From Trichormus sp. NMC-1 (lineage in GTDB: Bacteria > Cyanobacteriota > Cyanobacteriia > Cyanobacteriales > Nostocaceae): DNA of 64,000 nt. Each line of letters begins with the position of its first letter. Within the stretch, counting starts at the first letter, position 1. The notes beneath the pieces are model-generated. The model saw only the letters and a list, made by a program, of their open reading frames with translations, ran no database searches and had not been told where the DNA came from. Where the stretch lies: contig NZ_LZQD01000006.1 of NCBI RefSeq assembly GCF_001858025.1, positions 70,232 to 134,231 on the forward strand, given 5' to 3'. Of this stretch, positions 1-8,962 are shown in pieces. The position numbers and the translations under genes were made by a program.

Positions 1-1
1 A

Positions 2-418
2 CCAGAGTTAGAACTGCTGTTACCTAGTGTGAATACAGTAATTTTGATTGCCAGCAGTTTTGTTATGCACAATGCTGATACTGCAATCAAAAAAAATGAT
101 GGCAAGGGAATGCGTACCTGGTTGGCAATTACGGCGGCTATGGGTGCAATTTTCTTGGTGGGGCAGGTTTATGAATATACCCATCTGGAATTTGGTTTAA
201 CTACCAATTTGTTTGCTAGTACGTTTTATGTTTTAACTGGCTTTCACGGTTTACACGTGACTGTAGGAGTTTTAGCAATTTTGGCAGTTTTGTGGCGATC
301 GCGCACTCCCGGTCATTACAGCAATGAAAAGCACTTCGGTATTGAAGCCGCTGAACTGTACTGGCACTTTGTAGACGTAATTTGGATTATTTTGTTCGGA
401 TTACTGTATCTACTGTAA
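2..418 (+). CDS. ctaE: Cytochrome c oxidase subunit III, C-terminal part (5' end outside window)
   Basis: The reading frame is open from base 2, so the gene enters from the left edge and only about 138 C-terminal residues are present. The sequence reads LLPSVNTVILIASSF at its start, then has hydrophobic helices and the conserved FYVLTGFHGLHV and ELYWHFVDVIWI segments. These are hallmarks of subunit III of aa3-type heme-copper oxidases. The subunit is an integral membrane protein of the respiratory terminal oxidase, which reduces oxygen with electrons from cytochrome c or plastocyanin. In cyanobacteria the gene normally ends a ctaC-ctaD-ctaE operon; the upstream genes are not visible. A terminator-like hairpin follows about 45 bases after the stop. 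Confidence 0.93.
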   Translation, partial: PELELLLPSVNTVILIASSFVMHNADTAIKKNDGKGMRTWLAITAAMGAIFLVGQVYEYTHLEFGLTTNLFASTFYVLTGFHGLHVTVGVLAILAVLWRSRTPGHYSNEKHFGIEAAELYWHFVDVIWIILFGLLYLL

Positions 419-460
419 GTATTAATTATTTAGTTGTTCACTCCACGCGAATAACTTATC

Positions 461-486
461 AACCTCCATTTGGGGGTTTTTTTATT
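461..486 (+). terminator. Probable Rho-independent terminator after ctaE
   Basis: AACCTCC, a short ATTT loop and GGGGGTT form a seven-pair stem with one wobble, and a run of T follows directly. It lies just after ctaE and just before the 3' end of the opposite-strand toxin gene, so it may separate the two units. Confidence 0.65.
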
Positions 487-490
487 GCCA

Positions 491-820
491 TTAAAATTGA
501 GGTTTAATAAAAGCATCCCATACAGTTTTCAATTGGTTGGCATCTAATTCAGAAATTAGTCCTATTTTCGCTATTAATAAACTCTTTTCTAAGCAATCCA
601 GCCTAGATAAACGTACAGTTGAGGGAACACGCAGACCTGCCATTGACCAATCGTTTAAAAATACATCTGTTTGTGTACGTGGTTGTGCTGAAGTAACTAC
701 AGCGACTACAACATCATCACCATCTAACCAAAGTACAAGGATGGGGCGTTTTTTAGAACTTGCACCACTTGTAAAGGGAATATCAGCTACCCAGAATTCA
801 CCCGGTTGTATAGTCGTCAT
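491..820 (-). CDS. MazF/PemK-like toxin
   Basis: About 109 residues with the compact MazF/PemK (CcdB-fold) pattern: N-terminal PGEFWVADIPF, then KKRPILVLW and a conserved VPSTVRLSRLDCLEKS segment. Members are usually ribosome-independent mRNA endonucleases; cleavage by this one is inferred from family only. I chose the ATG at 820 because AAGGA lies 6 bases upstream, whereas the in-frame ATG at 832 lacks such a site. The gene overlaps the end of the upstream small gene by 23 bases, the usual translationally coupled antitoxin-toxin order. Confidence 0.75.
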   Translation of the reverse strand: MTTIQPGEFWVADIPFTSGASSKKRPILVLWLDGDDVVVAVVTSAQPRTQTDVFLNDWSMAGLRVPSTVRLSRLDCLEKSLLIAKIGLISELDANQLKTVWDAFIKPQF

Positions 821-1019
821 AGAGTCCTTCATCTTCTGGGGTGTAGCCTTTTAAAAATGCGTCATGACTGCGGGTAACTGGAGAAGAATTTGGTTTTGGT
901 TGGATAGTAATTATCCAATTGCCTGCTCCTATATTGTTCGTTAAAGATTCCGGTAGAGTCAATTTTTCCCCTGGTTTAATTTCAATTTCATAAGTTATAT
1001 TAACTACTTGAGTTTTCAT
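798..1019 (-). CDS. Probable antitoxin partner of the MazF-like toxin
   Basis: A 73-residue protein. Its N-terminal half (ITYEIEIKPGEKLTLPESL, then GNWIITIQP) resembles a short beta-rich DNA-binding or dimerisation segment. Its acidic tail (GYTPEDEGLYDDYTTG) is the kind of disordered region that wraps a MazF dimer. It is called an antitoxin mainly from size, acidity and overlap with the toxin gene downstream. Antitoxins of this class usually repress their own operon, but I identified no operator. Confidence 0.6.
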   Translation of the reverse strand: MKTQVVNITYEIEIKPGEKLTLPESLTNNIGAGNWIITIQPKPNSSPVTRSHDAFLKGYTPEDEGLYDDYTTG

Positions 1020-1119
1020 GGTTTTTGGGAGAATTTGAGTTAATACGTGCGCTAATCTATCTTAACTTTATTGTAATCCAATCAATTATAGAAACCGCCA
1101 CAGTGCTGAGGAAATCAAC

Positions 1120-1217
1120 TATAGCAGGAGTCAGGAGTCAGGAGTCAGGAGTAAAACCCTCTTTTAGTGGGAGTTTCATTATCAATTGATGTCCTAACTA
1201 CCCTGTCCACGGCTATA
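1120..1217. repeat. Mini inverted-terminal element (TATAGC...GCTATA), copy 1, with heptamer repeats
   Basis: The 98-bp segment begins TATAGC and ends GCTATA. Near its left end it carries 3.9 copies of the heptamer AGGAGTC (1126-1152). The rest (AGTGGGAGTTTCATTATC ... CCCTGTCCACGG) recurs in inverted orientation at 3391-3541. The remainder of the 1020-1401 gap is AT-rich with no other recognised feature. Confidence 0.7.
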
Positions 1218-1401
1218 ATAAAAATTTATTTACTTAAGTAGGTAGGCGAAAATAAACCAAACTATTTTTGAAATTGGCCAACCTTTAATTACTTACGTTA
1301 TTCTATTTAGTCAAGTATATAAAAGTTCAGCCACATTTGCGGAAATATGTTGATTAATTTTGAATTTATATAGTATAAAAACATTAGAGATTGAGTTGAT
1401 T

Positions 1402-1863
1402 ATGTCTTTGCCACAGTATAAAAAAGGCGGATATCTAGCCGCAGCTATAGGTAGTTTAATAGGTGCTGTCCTACTGATGTATCCAGGTTATTTTTTAGGT
1501 GTGGGTTATGTGAAAATATTTATGCCCGGTGTCACTCCAGATGGATTTATACCCCCTTTTCTCAATTTTATTTTTGGCTGGTGGGTTGGACAAGTATTGG
1601 GATGTTGGCTGTCCTTGAGGTTGCTACACTACTGGAGGGCAGCAAGAACAGCTAGATTATTAGCAATGATGACTCCTGTTGGCATTTTCTTTTGGATGCT
1701 ATTTCACATCTTCTTGACCAACTGGATGGGGCGTAATTGGAATCAATTAGATTTAGTAGCACAGTTAATGCATATAATTATGCCAATAACTGTCTGTTTT
1801 ACCGTCATTATCTTAGCTTGTTATGCCAGGTTTTTAGCACAACAAAATACTTTTGAGATGTAG
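1402..1863 (+). CDS. Small four-helix membrane protein of unknown function
   Basis: I do not recognise the family. From the ATG at 1402 it is 153 residues (MSLPQYKKGG); a TTG at 1360 in the same frame is less likely. Four hydrophobic segments are visible: residues about 8-35, 52-75, 84-108 and 122-147. Positively charged residues (RAARTAR) lie between the second and third, so both ends probably face the same side. It ends 5 bases before the 3' end of the convergent WD40 gene. Both genes lie between inverted copies of the TATAGC element. Confidence 0.6.
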   Translation: MSLPQYKKGGYLAAAIGSLIGAVLLMYPGYFLGVGYVKIFMPGVTPDGFIPPFLNFIFGWWVGQVLGCWLSLRLLHYWRAARTARLLAMMTPVGIFFWMLFHIFLTNWMGRNWNQLDLVAQLMHIIMPITVCFTVIILACYARFLAQQNTFEM

Positions 1864-1868
1864 TAATA

Positions 1869-2948
1869 TTACTGAGTCTGCCAAATATTAATTTTTTGAT
1901 CAAATCCACCACTGGCCAGCATTTTTCCATCGGGACTAAAAGCGATATCTTCGATAGGCTGCGCCAACGCACTCACCCAGTCACTATGACCATCAAGTGT
2001 ATGTTTTAATTCACCTGTAGTTAAATCCCATAATTTTATTCCATCTTTGCCGGCGCTGGCTAGGGTTTGTCCATCGGGATTGATAGCAATGGCATTCACC
2101 CAATTATTATGTCCTGTCAGGGTTTGGATTTGCACACCGTTATTAACATCCCAAATTTTAATAGTTTTATCCCGGCTAGAAGTAACTAACCTTTCGCCGT
2201 TGGGGGTAAAAGCGACAGCAGTAACTATCTGAGAATGTGCTTTTAACTGCTGGATTAATTTACCATTACTCAAATTCCACAATTTTACAATACCCTTACT
2301 ATCACCACTAGCTAAAGTCTGCCCATCAGGACTAATGGCCAAGGTATAAATTGCATTATCAAAGCTGACTAAGGTAGACAGTGGGCGCTGTTGGCGTAAA
2401 TCCCACAAGCGAATTCCGTCTAAACCACCGCTAACAAGAACTTTACTATCAGAAGAAGCTACTAAAGATAAAAGTTGGCCAGTATGTTCTCCAAAAGAGC
2501 GGCTAAATTTCAGACTTTTGAGATTCCAAAGGTTAATTTTGTAGTCACTACCACAACTGACAAGGGTTTGACCATCTGGTGTAATCAAAACAGCATTGAC
2601 AGATGCTTGATGCGCTCTGTTAATCGTACCGACTTTTTTGCCATTTTTCAGATTCCAGAAGTAAATTATACCCTCGTTTTCTCCGCCACCACTTACTAGA
2701 AGTTTACTATTAGGACTAAAAGCTAGAGATTTAACAGTTCCCGTATGTCCGCGTAAGGTATGAAGGAGTTGGGGATGAGCAAAGCTTTTTCTCTCTGGGG
2801 AGTTCGGTATTACTTCATTAGCCGCCTGAGCAGAATGTATATAAAAATCCTGTCCCATAGAAGTTGCTAAGGCGACAGCTGCCATAAATGCCAAAATCAT
2901 CTGAGGGCGAATCACAGCATTTCCATAGCTTCTTCCCTGACTCTTCAC
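1869..2948 (-). CDS. Exported or anchored WD40 repeat protein (seven blades)
   Basis: 359 residues. The N-terminus (MKSQGRSYGNAVIRPQ then MILAFMAAVALATSM, ending HSAQAANE) looks like a signal peptide with an AQA-type cleavage site. From about residue 60 there are seven WD40 units, each with an H-x(n)-V/A ... SPDG/NPDG ... LWDL/IWDV pattern, ending DQKINIWQTQ. This predicts one closed seven-bladed propeller. Such proteins are protein-interaction scaffolds; the ligand cannot be read from sequence. The last blade has a small insertion (SALAQPIEDIAFSPDG). The secreted form is unusual among the usually cytoplasmic cyanobacterial WD40 proteins. Confidence 0.88.
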   Translation of the reverse strand: MKSQGRSYGNAVIRPQMILAFMAAVALATSMGQDFYIHSAQAANEVIPNSPERKSFAHPQLLHTLRGHTGTVKSLAFSPNSKLLVSGGGENEGIIYFWNLKNGKKVGTINRAHQASVNAVLITPDGQTLVSCGSDYKINLWNLKSLKFSRSFGEHTGQLLSLVASSDSKVLVSGGLDGIRLWDLRQQRPLSTLVSFDNAIYTLAISPDGQTLASGDSKGIVKLWNLSNGKLIQQLKAHSQIVTAVAFTPNGERLVTSSRDKTIKIWDVNNGVQIQTLTGHNNWVNAIAINPDGQTLASAGKDGIKLWDLTTGELKHTLDGHSDWVSALAQPIEDIAFSPDGKMLASGGFDQKINIWQTQ

Positions 2949-2995
2949 CGATTTTCCTCACTTTTTCAATGGAATAAACACTCAGCCCTTAACAA

Positions 2996-3298
2996 TCAAT
3001 ATTCTTTCCTGGGTGGTTTTTTCTTAGAAACCGTCAGTACTGGTAAAGGTGGACTAGAGGACTGAGACGGTAAATAATGTTGCACTACAGGCTCCTCTGG
3101 TAAAGGGGGACGCTGTTGTCTCAGCCATACCTTCAAGACCAGGGCTATTCCTGCTGTTCCCAAGCCAAAAGCAAATAACGACCAGCTATCATCCAAGCCA
3201 CCAATCAGCGCGTCCACGACACCTATTGTCGTTAAGGCAGTGACTATCGGTTCTTTTCGGTAGGCTGACTTCAAAAAACGAGGTAGTACAGCGTTCAT
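2996..3298 (-). CDS. Small hypothetical protein with membrane segments
   Basis: I chose the ATG at 3298 (MNAVLPRFLKSAYRKEP, 100 residues). The longer frame would start at a TTG inside a HIP1 octamer at 3361. Hydrophobic stretches (IVTALTTIGVVDALIGG and WSLFAFGLGTAGIALVLKVWL) suggest one or two membrane helices. A proline- and lysine-rich tail (KKKPPRKEY) is probably cytoplasmic. I do not recognise the family. It lies 47 bases upstream of the WD40 gene on the same strand, so the two may be cotranscribed. Confidence 0.55.
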   Translation of the reverse strand: MNAVLPRFLKSAYRKEPIVTALTTIGVVDALIGGLDDSWSLFAFGLGTAGIALVLKVWLRQQRPPLPEEPVVQHYLPSQSSSPPLPVLTVSKKKPPRKEY

Positions 3299-3390
3299 CA
3301 CAACTTGCTTGTTTCCCGTTAAATTTTTACTTAAGTTTTCTCTACAATACCGCGATCGCAATTTGGCTTTCTCATCTTCGTCCCTAATGA

Positions 3391-3541
3391 TATAGCCGTG
3401 GACAGGGTGCTTAGGACATCAATTGATAATGAAACTCCCACTACAAGAGGTTTTTACTCCTGACTCCTGTACAGGCGTATTGCAATACGCCCCTTCTGAG
3501 TACGGGCGTATTGCAATACGCCCCTTCTGACTCCTGCTATA
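3391..3541. repeat. Mini inverted-terminal element, copy 2 (inverted), with a double 18-bp palindrome
   Basis: Starts TATAGC and ends GCTATA, and is the inverted counterpart of 1120-1217 over about 75 bases. Within the heptamer part it carries two extra units of about 31 bp. Each contains the perfect palindrome GGCGTATTGCAATACGCC (3474-3491 and 3505-3522). This element fills most of the 3299-3741 gap. Confidence 0.7.
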
Positions 3542-3563
3542 ACTATTCAACTAGACAAAATAT

Positions 3564-3588
3564 AACCAGCTGGAAGTTCCAACTGGTT
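3564..3588. other. Near-perfect hairpin downstream of the Hli gene
   Basis: AACCAGCTGGAA and TTCCAACTGGTT pair in 11 of 12 positions around one base. There is no T-run, so a terminator role for the opposite-strand Hli gene (which ends at 3742) is only a guess. Confidence 0.4.
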
Positions 3589-3741
3589 AGGACTCTTCTA
3601 ATTACTAGTTTACAACTGCAAATTTAGGACTTACTCAAGATGTAACTGAAAACCTGATTCTTGCGTAGTGGTAATTCATGAATTACCGCTACTTTCGTTC
3701 AGTTTTGCGTAAGTCATAAAATTCTTTACTTGCGGCTGGAA

Positions 3742-3906
3742 CTACTTTAAACCGAGCCAAGATAGTACACCTTGATTGGTAAGATATTCAATCAGCATCA
3801 TCAAGATGAAGCCAATCATCGCTGCTCGACCATTCAAACGCTCGGCATATTCATTAAAGCCAAATTTGGGTTCTTCTAATTTAGGGGTAACTGTGGGTTG
3901 TGCCAT
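3742..3906 (-). CDS. High-light-inducible (Hli/SCP) one-helix chlorophyll-binding protein
   Basis: 54 residues from MAQPTVTPKLEEP. The motif FNEYAERLNGRAAMIGF followed by a hydrophobic helix is the LHC-like chlorophyll-binding helix (ExxNGRxAMxGF). Hli proteins sit in the thylakoid membrane, bind chlorophyll and carotenoid, quench energy and assist photosystem II assembly and chlorophyll recycling, usually under high light or nutrient stress. The ATG at 3906 is preferred over 3936 because AGAGAGGA lies just upstream and homologues begin near here. The gene is monocistronic. The roughly 500-base upstream gap probably holds its promoter, but I could not identify a box with confidence. Confidence 0.9.
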   Translation of the reverse strand: MAQPTVTPKLEEPKFGFNEYAERLNGRAAMIGFILMMLIEYLTNQGVLSWLGLK

Positions 3907-4411
3907 TGTCAAAAATTCCTCTCTTCTGGACAGCAAACGAAATTTTACAGTTATTTTTCAGCTAATTGCAGTGCTTGGTTGCCAAGGTAGCTTGAGAATT
4001 TCCACAGCAACGGCTTGGAGATAGCGATGCAAATGCTTACTTTACAATTTGTAATTATTCTTTATCTATTGTAAGAAGACTTGGGGATTAGTCAAGATAT
4101 TGTAAAAAACAACTGATGAGCTTGTGTGAGGTAATTTTATAGGACTTACGCACTGTACAAATCAATCATGATATGCGTTCACCAAAATACCTTATTTCAG
4201 ACTGCAACTAATTCTATTTTTACCGATAAATGTGGTTTTCACAGCCACACATATTTTATACTTTTTGTCAATGCGTAACTCCTATTTTACTAATTTTACT
4301 AATTTTACTAATTTTTAATTTTTATTTTTGAATTTTGAATTACTGAATACGGAAGTAGCGAGATAGATACTGGCAGGCTAAAGTGAAACAAAAAAATATC
4401 AGAGGCTGTAA
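3907..4411. other. Intergenic region between divergent hli and ald
   Basis: No convincing gene. It contains a short tandem decamer (TACTAATTTT, three copies, about 4275-4315) and AT-rich sequence just upstream of ald. Promoters of both divergent genes must lie here. Confidence 0.5.
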
Positions 4412-5503
4412 ATGGAAATCGGCGTTCCCAAGGAAACTAAAGATCAAGAGTTTCGTGTCGGGTTAAGTCCTTCTAGTGTGCGGGTACTACGGGAAAATGG
4501 ACATGATGTTTTTGTTCAGTCCGAAGCTGGTACTGGTGCTGGATTTACAGATGAAGACTATAGTATCGCTGGAGCGGAAATTGTCTCTACCCAGGATGCA
4601 GTTTGGAATCGAGAGCTAGTTGTTAAGGTTAAAGAACCTCTGGTAAGTGAGTATAAATTTCTGCAAAAAGGACAATTATTATTTACTTATTTGCATTTGG
4701 CAGCAGATCGCAAATTAACAGAACATTTAATTGATTGTGGCATTTGTGCGATCGCTTACGAAACTGTAGAACAACCTGGTGCGAATAAACTGCCTCTGCT
4801 TACCCCCATGAGTATCATTGCTGGTCGGTTAGCAGTACAATTTGGGGCTAGGTTCCTAGAACGTCAGCAAGGTGGCAAGGGTGTACTGTTGGGGGGTGTC
4901 CCTGGTGTCAAACCAGGCAAAGTGGTGATTTTAGGCGGTGGCGTGGTCGGCACAGAAGCAGCTAGAATTGCTGTGGGTATGGGTGCGGCTGTGCAGATTC
5001 TCGATGTCAGCGTTGAACGCCTATCTTATTTAGAAACTCTTTTTGGTTCGAGAGTTGAATTACTTTACAGCAACTCTGCTCATATTGAAGCCGCAGTTAA
5101 AGAAGCCGATTTACTCATTGGTGCAGTTTTAGTTTTGGGACGGAAAGCGCCAACTTTAGTATCCCGCGAATTAGTTAAACAAATGCATTCCGGTTCGGTA
5201 ATTGTGGATGTTGCTGTTGACCAAGGTGGATGTGTAGAAACATTACACCCCACATCCCACACCAATCCAGTATATATTGATGAGGGAGTGGTACATTATG
5301 GTGTTCCTAATATGCCAGGGGCAGTACCTTGGACAGCAACCCAAGCACTCAACAACAGTACTTTACCTTATGTTGTACAGTTGGCTAATTTGGGAATTAA
5401 GGCTTTGGATGTGAATCCTGCTTTGGCTAAGGGTTTGAATGTGCAGAATGGTCGTTTGGTACATCCGGCTGTACAAGAGGTTTTCCCTGATTTGGTAAGT
5501 TAA
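4412..5503 (+). CDS. ald: Alanine dehydrogenase
   Basis: 363 residues, the normal family length. The protein begins [20 protein letters not shown] and has the substrate-site KVKEP segment. The Rossmann NAD-binding glycine motif [21 protein letters not shown] is at about residues 171-191, followed by the acidic residue D in QILDVS. The conserved [17 protein letters not shown] lies near the C-terminus. It catalyses the reversible NAD-dependent conversion of L-alanine to pyruvate and ammonium in the cytoplasm. In heterocystous cyanobacteria the enzyme is linked to alanine use as a nitrogen and carbon carrier. It stands alone; the CRISPR leader begins after it. Confidence 0.96.
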   Translation: MEIGVPKETKDQEFRVGLSPSSVRVLRENGHDVFVQSEAGTGAGFTDEDYSIAGAEIVSTQDAVWNRELVVKVKEPLVSEYKFLQKGQLLFTYLHLAADRKLTEHLIDCGICAIAYETVEQPGANKLPLLTPMSIIAGRLAVQFGARFLERQQGGKGVLLGGVPGVKPGKVVILGGGVVGTEAARIAVGMGAAVQILDVSVERLSYLETLFGSRVELLYSNSAHIEAAVKEADLLIGAVLVLGRKAPTLVSRELVKQMHSGSVIVDVAVDQGGCVETLHPTSHTNPVYIDEGVVHYGVPNMPGAVPWTATQALNNSTLPYVVQLANLGIKALDVNPALAKGLNVQNGRLVHPAVQEVFPDLVS

Positions 5504-5653
5504 GAATCGGCTTTTTAGCGCGGATGGGTGGGTGTAAAATTTAGATGTTGCAAAAAAATAGCTGTATCTCTTGATGGGCTTGGCTTTGCGGCTATTAATG
5601 TTGATGAACCATCCGCGCACCATACAGTGACTGGGTTTCAGCGTTTTTTGTTC

Positions 5654-5682
5654 TTGACACAATTTCTGGAATGGACTATGAT
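5654..5682 (+). promoter_or_regulatory. CRISPR leader promoter
   Basis: TTGACA (5654-5659), a 17-base spacer and TATGAT (5677-5682) form a near-consensus sigma-70 promoter about 60 bases before the first repeat. The following CTTGAAAACTAAATA resembles the conserved leader end seen at cyanobacterial arrays. It indicates rightward transcription, matching repeats that end in ATTGAAAC. The leader (5504-5743) also holds inverted arms GCGCGGATGG (5518-5527) and CCATCCGCGC (5609-5618). Confidence 0.7.
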
Positions 5683-5743
5683 GATCCTATTCGCGCAATC
5701 GAACCTTGAAAACTAAATACAGCAGGGCTTTCAGCCTCCCGCT

Positions 5744-8525
5744 ATTGCAATTTTCATTACTCCCTATTAGGGATTGAAACGCCCATCTTGCAACTGTGCA
5801 AAACGACAGATAAATCCACTGATTGCAATTTTCATTACTCCCTATTAGGGATTGAAACGTGCCATTGCTGCCCATTGAACTCTTGCAACTATGTTGACAT
5901 TGCAATTTTCATTACTCCCTATTAGGGATTGAAACATAGCGAAGCCTTCCTCCCCATTCCTGACGTATTATTGCAATTTTCATTACTCCCTATTAGGGAT
6001 TGAAACACAAATAATTATCGCCCCTCAAATTGTAGATTTAAATTGCAATTTTCATTACTCCCTATTAGGGATTGAAACTCTAGGTAATACGAGTGTTTTG
6101 ATATATCTGCATTGCAATTTTCATTACTCCCTATTAGGGATTGAAACACTTAAAACTACGTAAGTTATTGATTAACTAATCATTGCAATTTTCATTACTC
6201 CCTATTAGGGATTGAAACTATTTGGTCTAGCAAATACATCACTCATAATTATTAATTCCATTGCAATTTTCATTACTCCCTATTAGGGATTGAAACAATG
6301 GATCTATAAGATGTGCATTTATCTCAGATGAATTTAAATTGCAATTTTCATTACTCCCTATTAGGGATTGAAACGTTAGGTTCATTACACATAATTTCTA
6401 ATACAATGTCAATTGCAATTTTCATTACTCCCTATTAGGGATTGAAACTAAATAGTGAAGGTGTTGTACCAGACGATCAGATTGCAATTTCTCTTACTCC
6501 CTATTAGGGATTGAAACTAGAACTGAGTTATGAAGAAATGATGGAACAAATTATTGCAATTTCTCTTACTCCCTATTAGGGATTGAAACATATAAACTAC
6601 TAGATTCTGGATATCCGAACGTGTTAATATTGCAATTTCTCTTACTCCCTATTAGGGATTGAAACATTAAAAACTTGGCAATTTCTAGCTTGTAAATTGC
6701 AATTTCTCTTACTCCCTATTAGGGATTGAAACAGCGTGGGGCTGGCTAAAGTAATATTATTTCCTGAATTGCAATTTCTCTTACTCCCTATTAGGGATTG
6801 AAACCCGTAAGTGGATTTTTTGCCTAGAATCTCGCCATATTGCAATTTCTCTTACTCCCTATTAGGGATTGAAACGGCGACATACTGCAATAAAATCTCG
6901 CCTATTTTGAGTCGGATTGCAATTTCTCTTACTCCCTATTAGGGATTGAAACTAGTAAAAAGATCACGATCACGCACGTATTGCAAGATTGCAATTTCTC
7001 TTACTCCCTATTAGGGATTGAAACTTTTCCGTGTATTCTAGATTCTTTTCTACTGGAATTTATTGCAATTTCTCTTACTCCCTATTAGGGATTGAAACTT
7101 ACACTCAGGACATGGTTGCCAACCTTGGAACAATATAAATTGCAATTTCTCTTACTCCCTATTAGGGATTGAAACTTTGTATTGAGCAAATGCTGGAAGA
7201 GTAATTAATGATGAAATTGCAATTTCTCTTACTCCCTATTAGGGATTGAAACAATTTTTTGTTCTTGTTGTTTTAACTCATATCCCAGGATTGCAATTTC
7301 TCTTACTCCCTATTAGGGATTGAAACATAACTGCATCTACATTCTGTGCCGAGCAACACCAGAGGATTGCAATTTCTCTTACTCCCTATTAGGGATTGAA
7401 ACATAACTGCATCTACATTCTGTGCCGAGCAACACCAGAGGATTGCAATTTCTCTTACTCCCTATTAGGGATTGAAACTTCAATAGTGTATTCCTATCCA
7501 AAACACCAGGACAGGGAGATTGCAATTTCTCTTACTCCCTATTAGGGATTGAAACCTGTTTTCAATGGTGATGGATTCAGAGTATTTGGTATTGTGATTG
7601 CAATTTCTCTTACTCCCTATTAGGGATTGAAACCGATAAATACAAGAAGGCTTCGATAACAAAACCCATAGGATTGCAATTTCTCTTACTCCCTATTAGG
7701 GATTGAAACATGTATTTGTGAATACAGAAAGATTTTTTAACAATACGGATTGCAATTTCTCTTACTCCCTATTAGGGATTGAAACAGCATAGAAGTCGAT
7801 AAAACGAATTGTTTTGTTTAATTGCAATTTCTCTTACTCCCTATTAGGGATTGAAACGATGCCGTCCAAGAGGGTGCTGGGACGATAGGTAAAATTGCAA
7901 TTTCTCTTACTCCCTATTAGGGATTGAAACGACTGAACTTTGCTCCGTGGTTACTGGTGTGTCCTGTGATTGCAATTTCTCTTACTCCCTATTAGGGATT
8001 GAAACTTTTCTGTTTCTGGTTCAGGCTCAATCACTTTCTCTATTGCAATTTTCATTACTCCCTATTAGGGATTGAAACTAGGCTTTGGTCTTTCTGGTTT
8101 GGCTGATGGATTGCAAGGATTGCAATTTTCATTACTCCCTATTAGGGATTGAAACCACTTGCAGAAATAGCACTGTGGCAAGTAAAAAATCTAGATTGCA
8201 ATTTTCATTACTCCCTATTAGGGATTGAAACGTCAAAAGATAATTTATTCCAGTTGCAGTCTGCAATATTGCAATTTTCATTACTCCCTATTAGGGATTG
8301 AAACTGAATTAGTCTGAGGAACTTTAGAAAGCTTTGCTAGTGAGGATTGCAATTTTCATTACTCCCTATTAGGGATTGAAACGAAACCCTAATGGTTATA
8401 GACTAAAAGACTATCAAATTGCAATTTTCATTACTCCCTATTAGGGATTGAAACGATTCGGTGGTGCGTGGTGCGTTTGCTGGCTCTGATTGCAATTTCT
8501 CTTACTCCCTATTAGGGATTGAAAC
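5744..8525 (+). CRISPR. CRISPR array: 38 repeats of 37 bp, 37 spacers, two repeat variants in blocks
   Basis: Repeats start ATTGCAATTT and end TTAGGGATTGAAAC, with a CCCTA/TAGGG mini-hairpin and an ATTGAAAC 3' handle typical of cyanobacterial type I-D/III arrays. Variant A has TCATTACTCC in the middle and variant B has CTCTTACTCC. Order from the leader: repeats 1-10 are A (5744-6448), 11-31 are B (6481-8005), 32-37 are A (8042-8454), and 38 is B (8489-8525). Spacers are 30-41 bp. The spacers at 7327-7365 and 7403-7441 are identical. No cas gene is present in the window, so effectors must be encoded elsewhere. Confidence 0.98.
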
Positions 8526-8611
8526 AATACTTCAATCAACACTTCGTAAATAGCTTGTCGTTTATTTGATTTAGTTTGTGTCCTTAGCTGAACTAGGGAC
8601 TTTCTTATATT

Positions 8612-8926
8612 ATGTCAGACACTACAGTTTTTACCCCAGATTACTACCGAGTTTTTGAGTGCCGGGAAGGAAAGTGGTATATAAAAGTTGGCAAGCTTTT
8701 CTACTCAAAACTGCCTTTTGCTGTTGACTTTAATGATTTTGAGCTTCTATATGGAATCACTAAGCAGCAAATAATTATTGAGTTGTTCCGAGCAGGTGAC
8801 GGCAAATCTGGTTACTATCTTGCTAATCTGCGTGGCAAACAATTTTACTATTGCGGAATCCAACCGGAAAACGTCAAATTTCGATTACGAAAATTGGGAA
8901 TTGGCAGAGATGATCCAACGGAGTAA
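8612..8926 (+). CDS. Unknown 104-residue protein lodged between CRISPR repeats
   Basis: I do not recognise the family. The protein begins MSDTTVFTPDYYRVFE and is rich in aromatic residues (WYIKVGKLFYSK, GYYLANLRGKQFYYCG), suggesting a small mixed alpha/beta soluble fold. There is no signal peptide or membrane segment. It lies 86 bases after repeat 38 and ends 36 bases before a stranded repeat of the same family. It therefore sits inside what was probably a contiguous array. The ribosome binding site is weak. It could be an inserted cargo gene or a resident accessory gene; nothing in it identifies it as a Cas or anti-CRISPR protein. Confidence 0.5.
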   Translation: MSDTTVFTPDYYRVFECREGKWYIKVGKLFYSKLPFAVDFNDFELLYGITKQQIIIELFRAGDGKSGYYLANLRGKQFYYCGIQPENVKFRLRKLGIGRDDPTE

Positions 8927-8962
8927 TTTTGTGCCTGAAAAATTCTTCATAACTTGTAGCTA

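Noticed and set aside
5528-5716. 62-residue plus-strand frame between ald and the array
   Set aside because: It overlaps the leader and its promoter, lacks a ribosome binding site and has no protein-like conservation that I recognise.
5687-7662. Several minus-strand open frames in the CRISPR array with repeated QSLIGS(N/K) peptides
   Set aside because: They are translations of the CRISPR repeat itself; spacer and repeat structure explains them fully.
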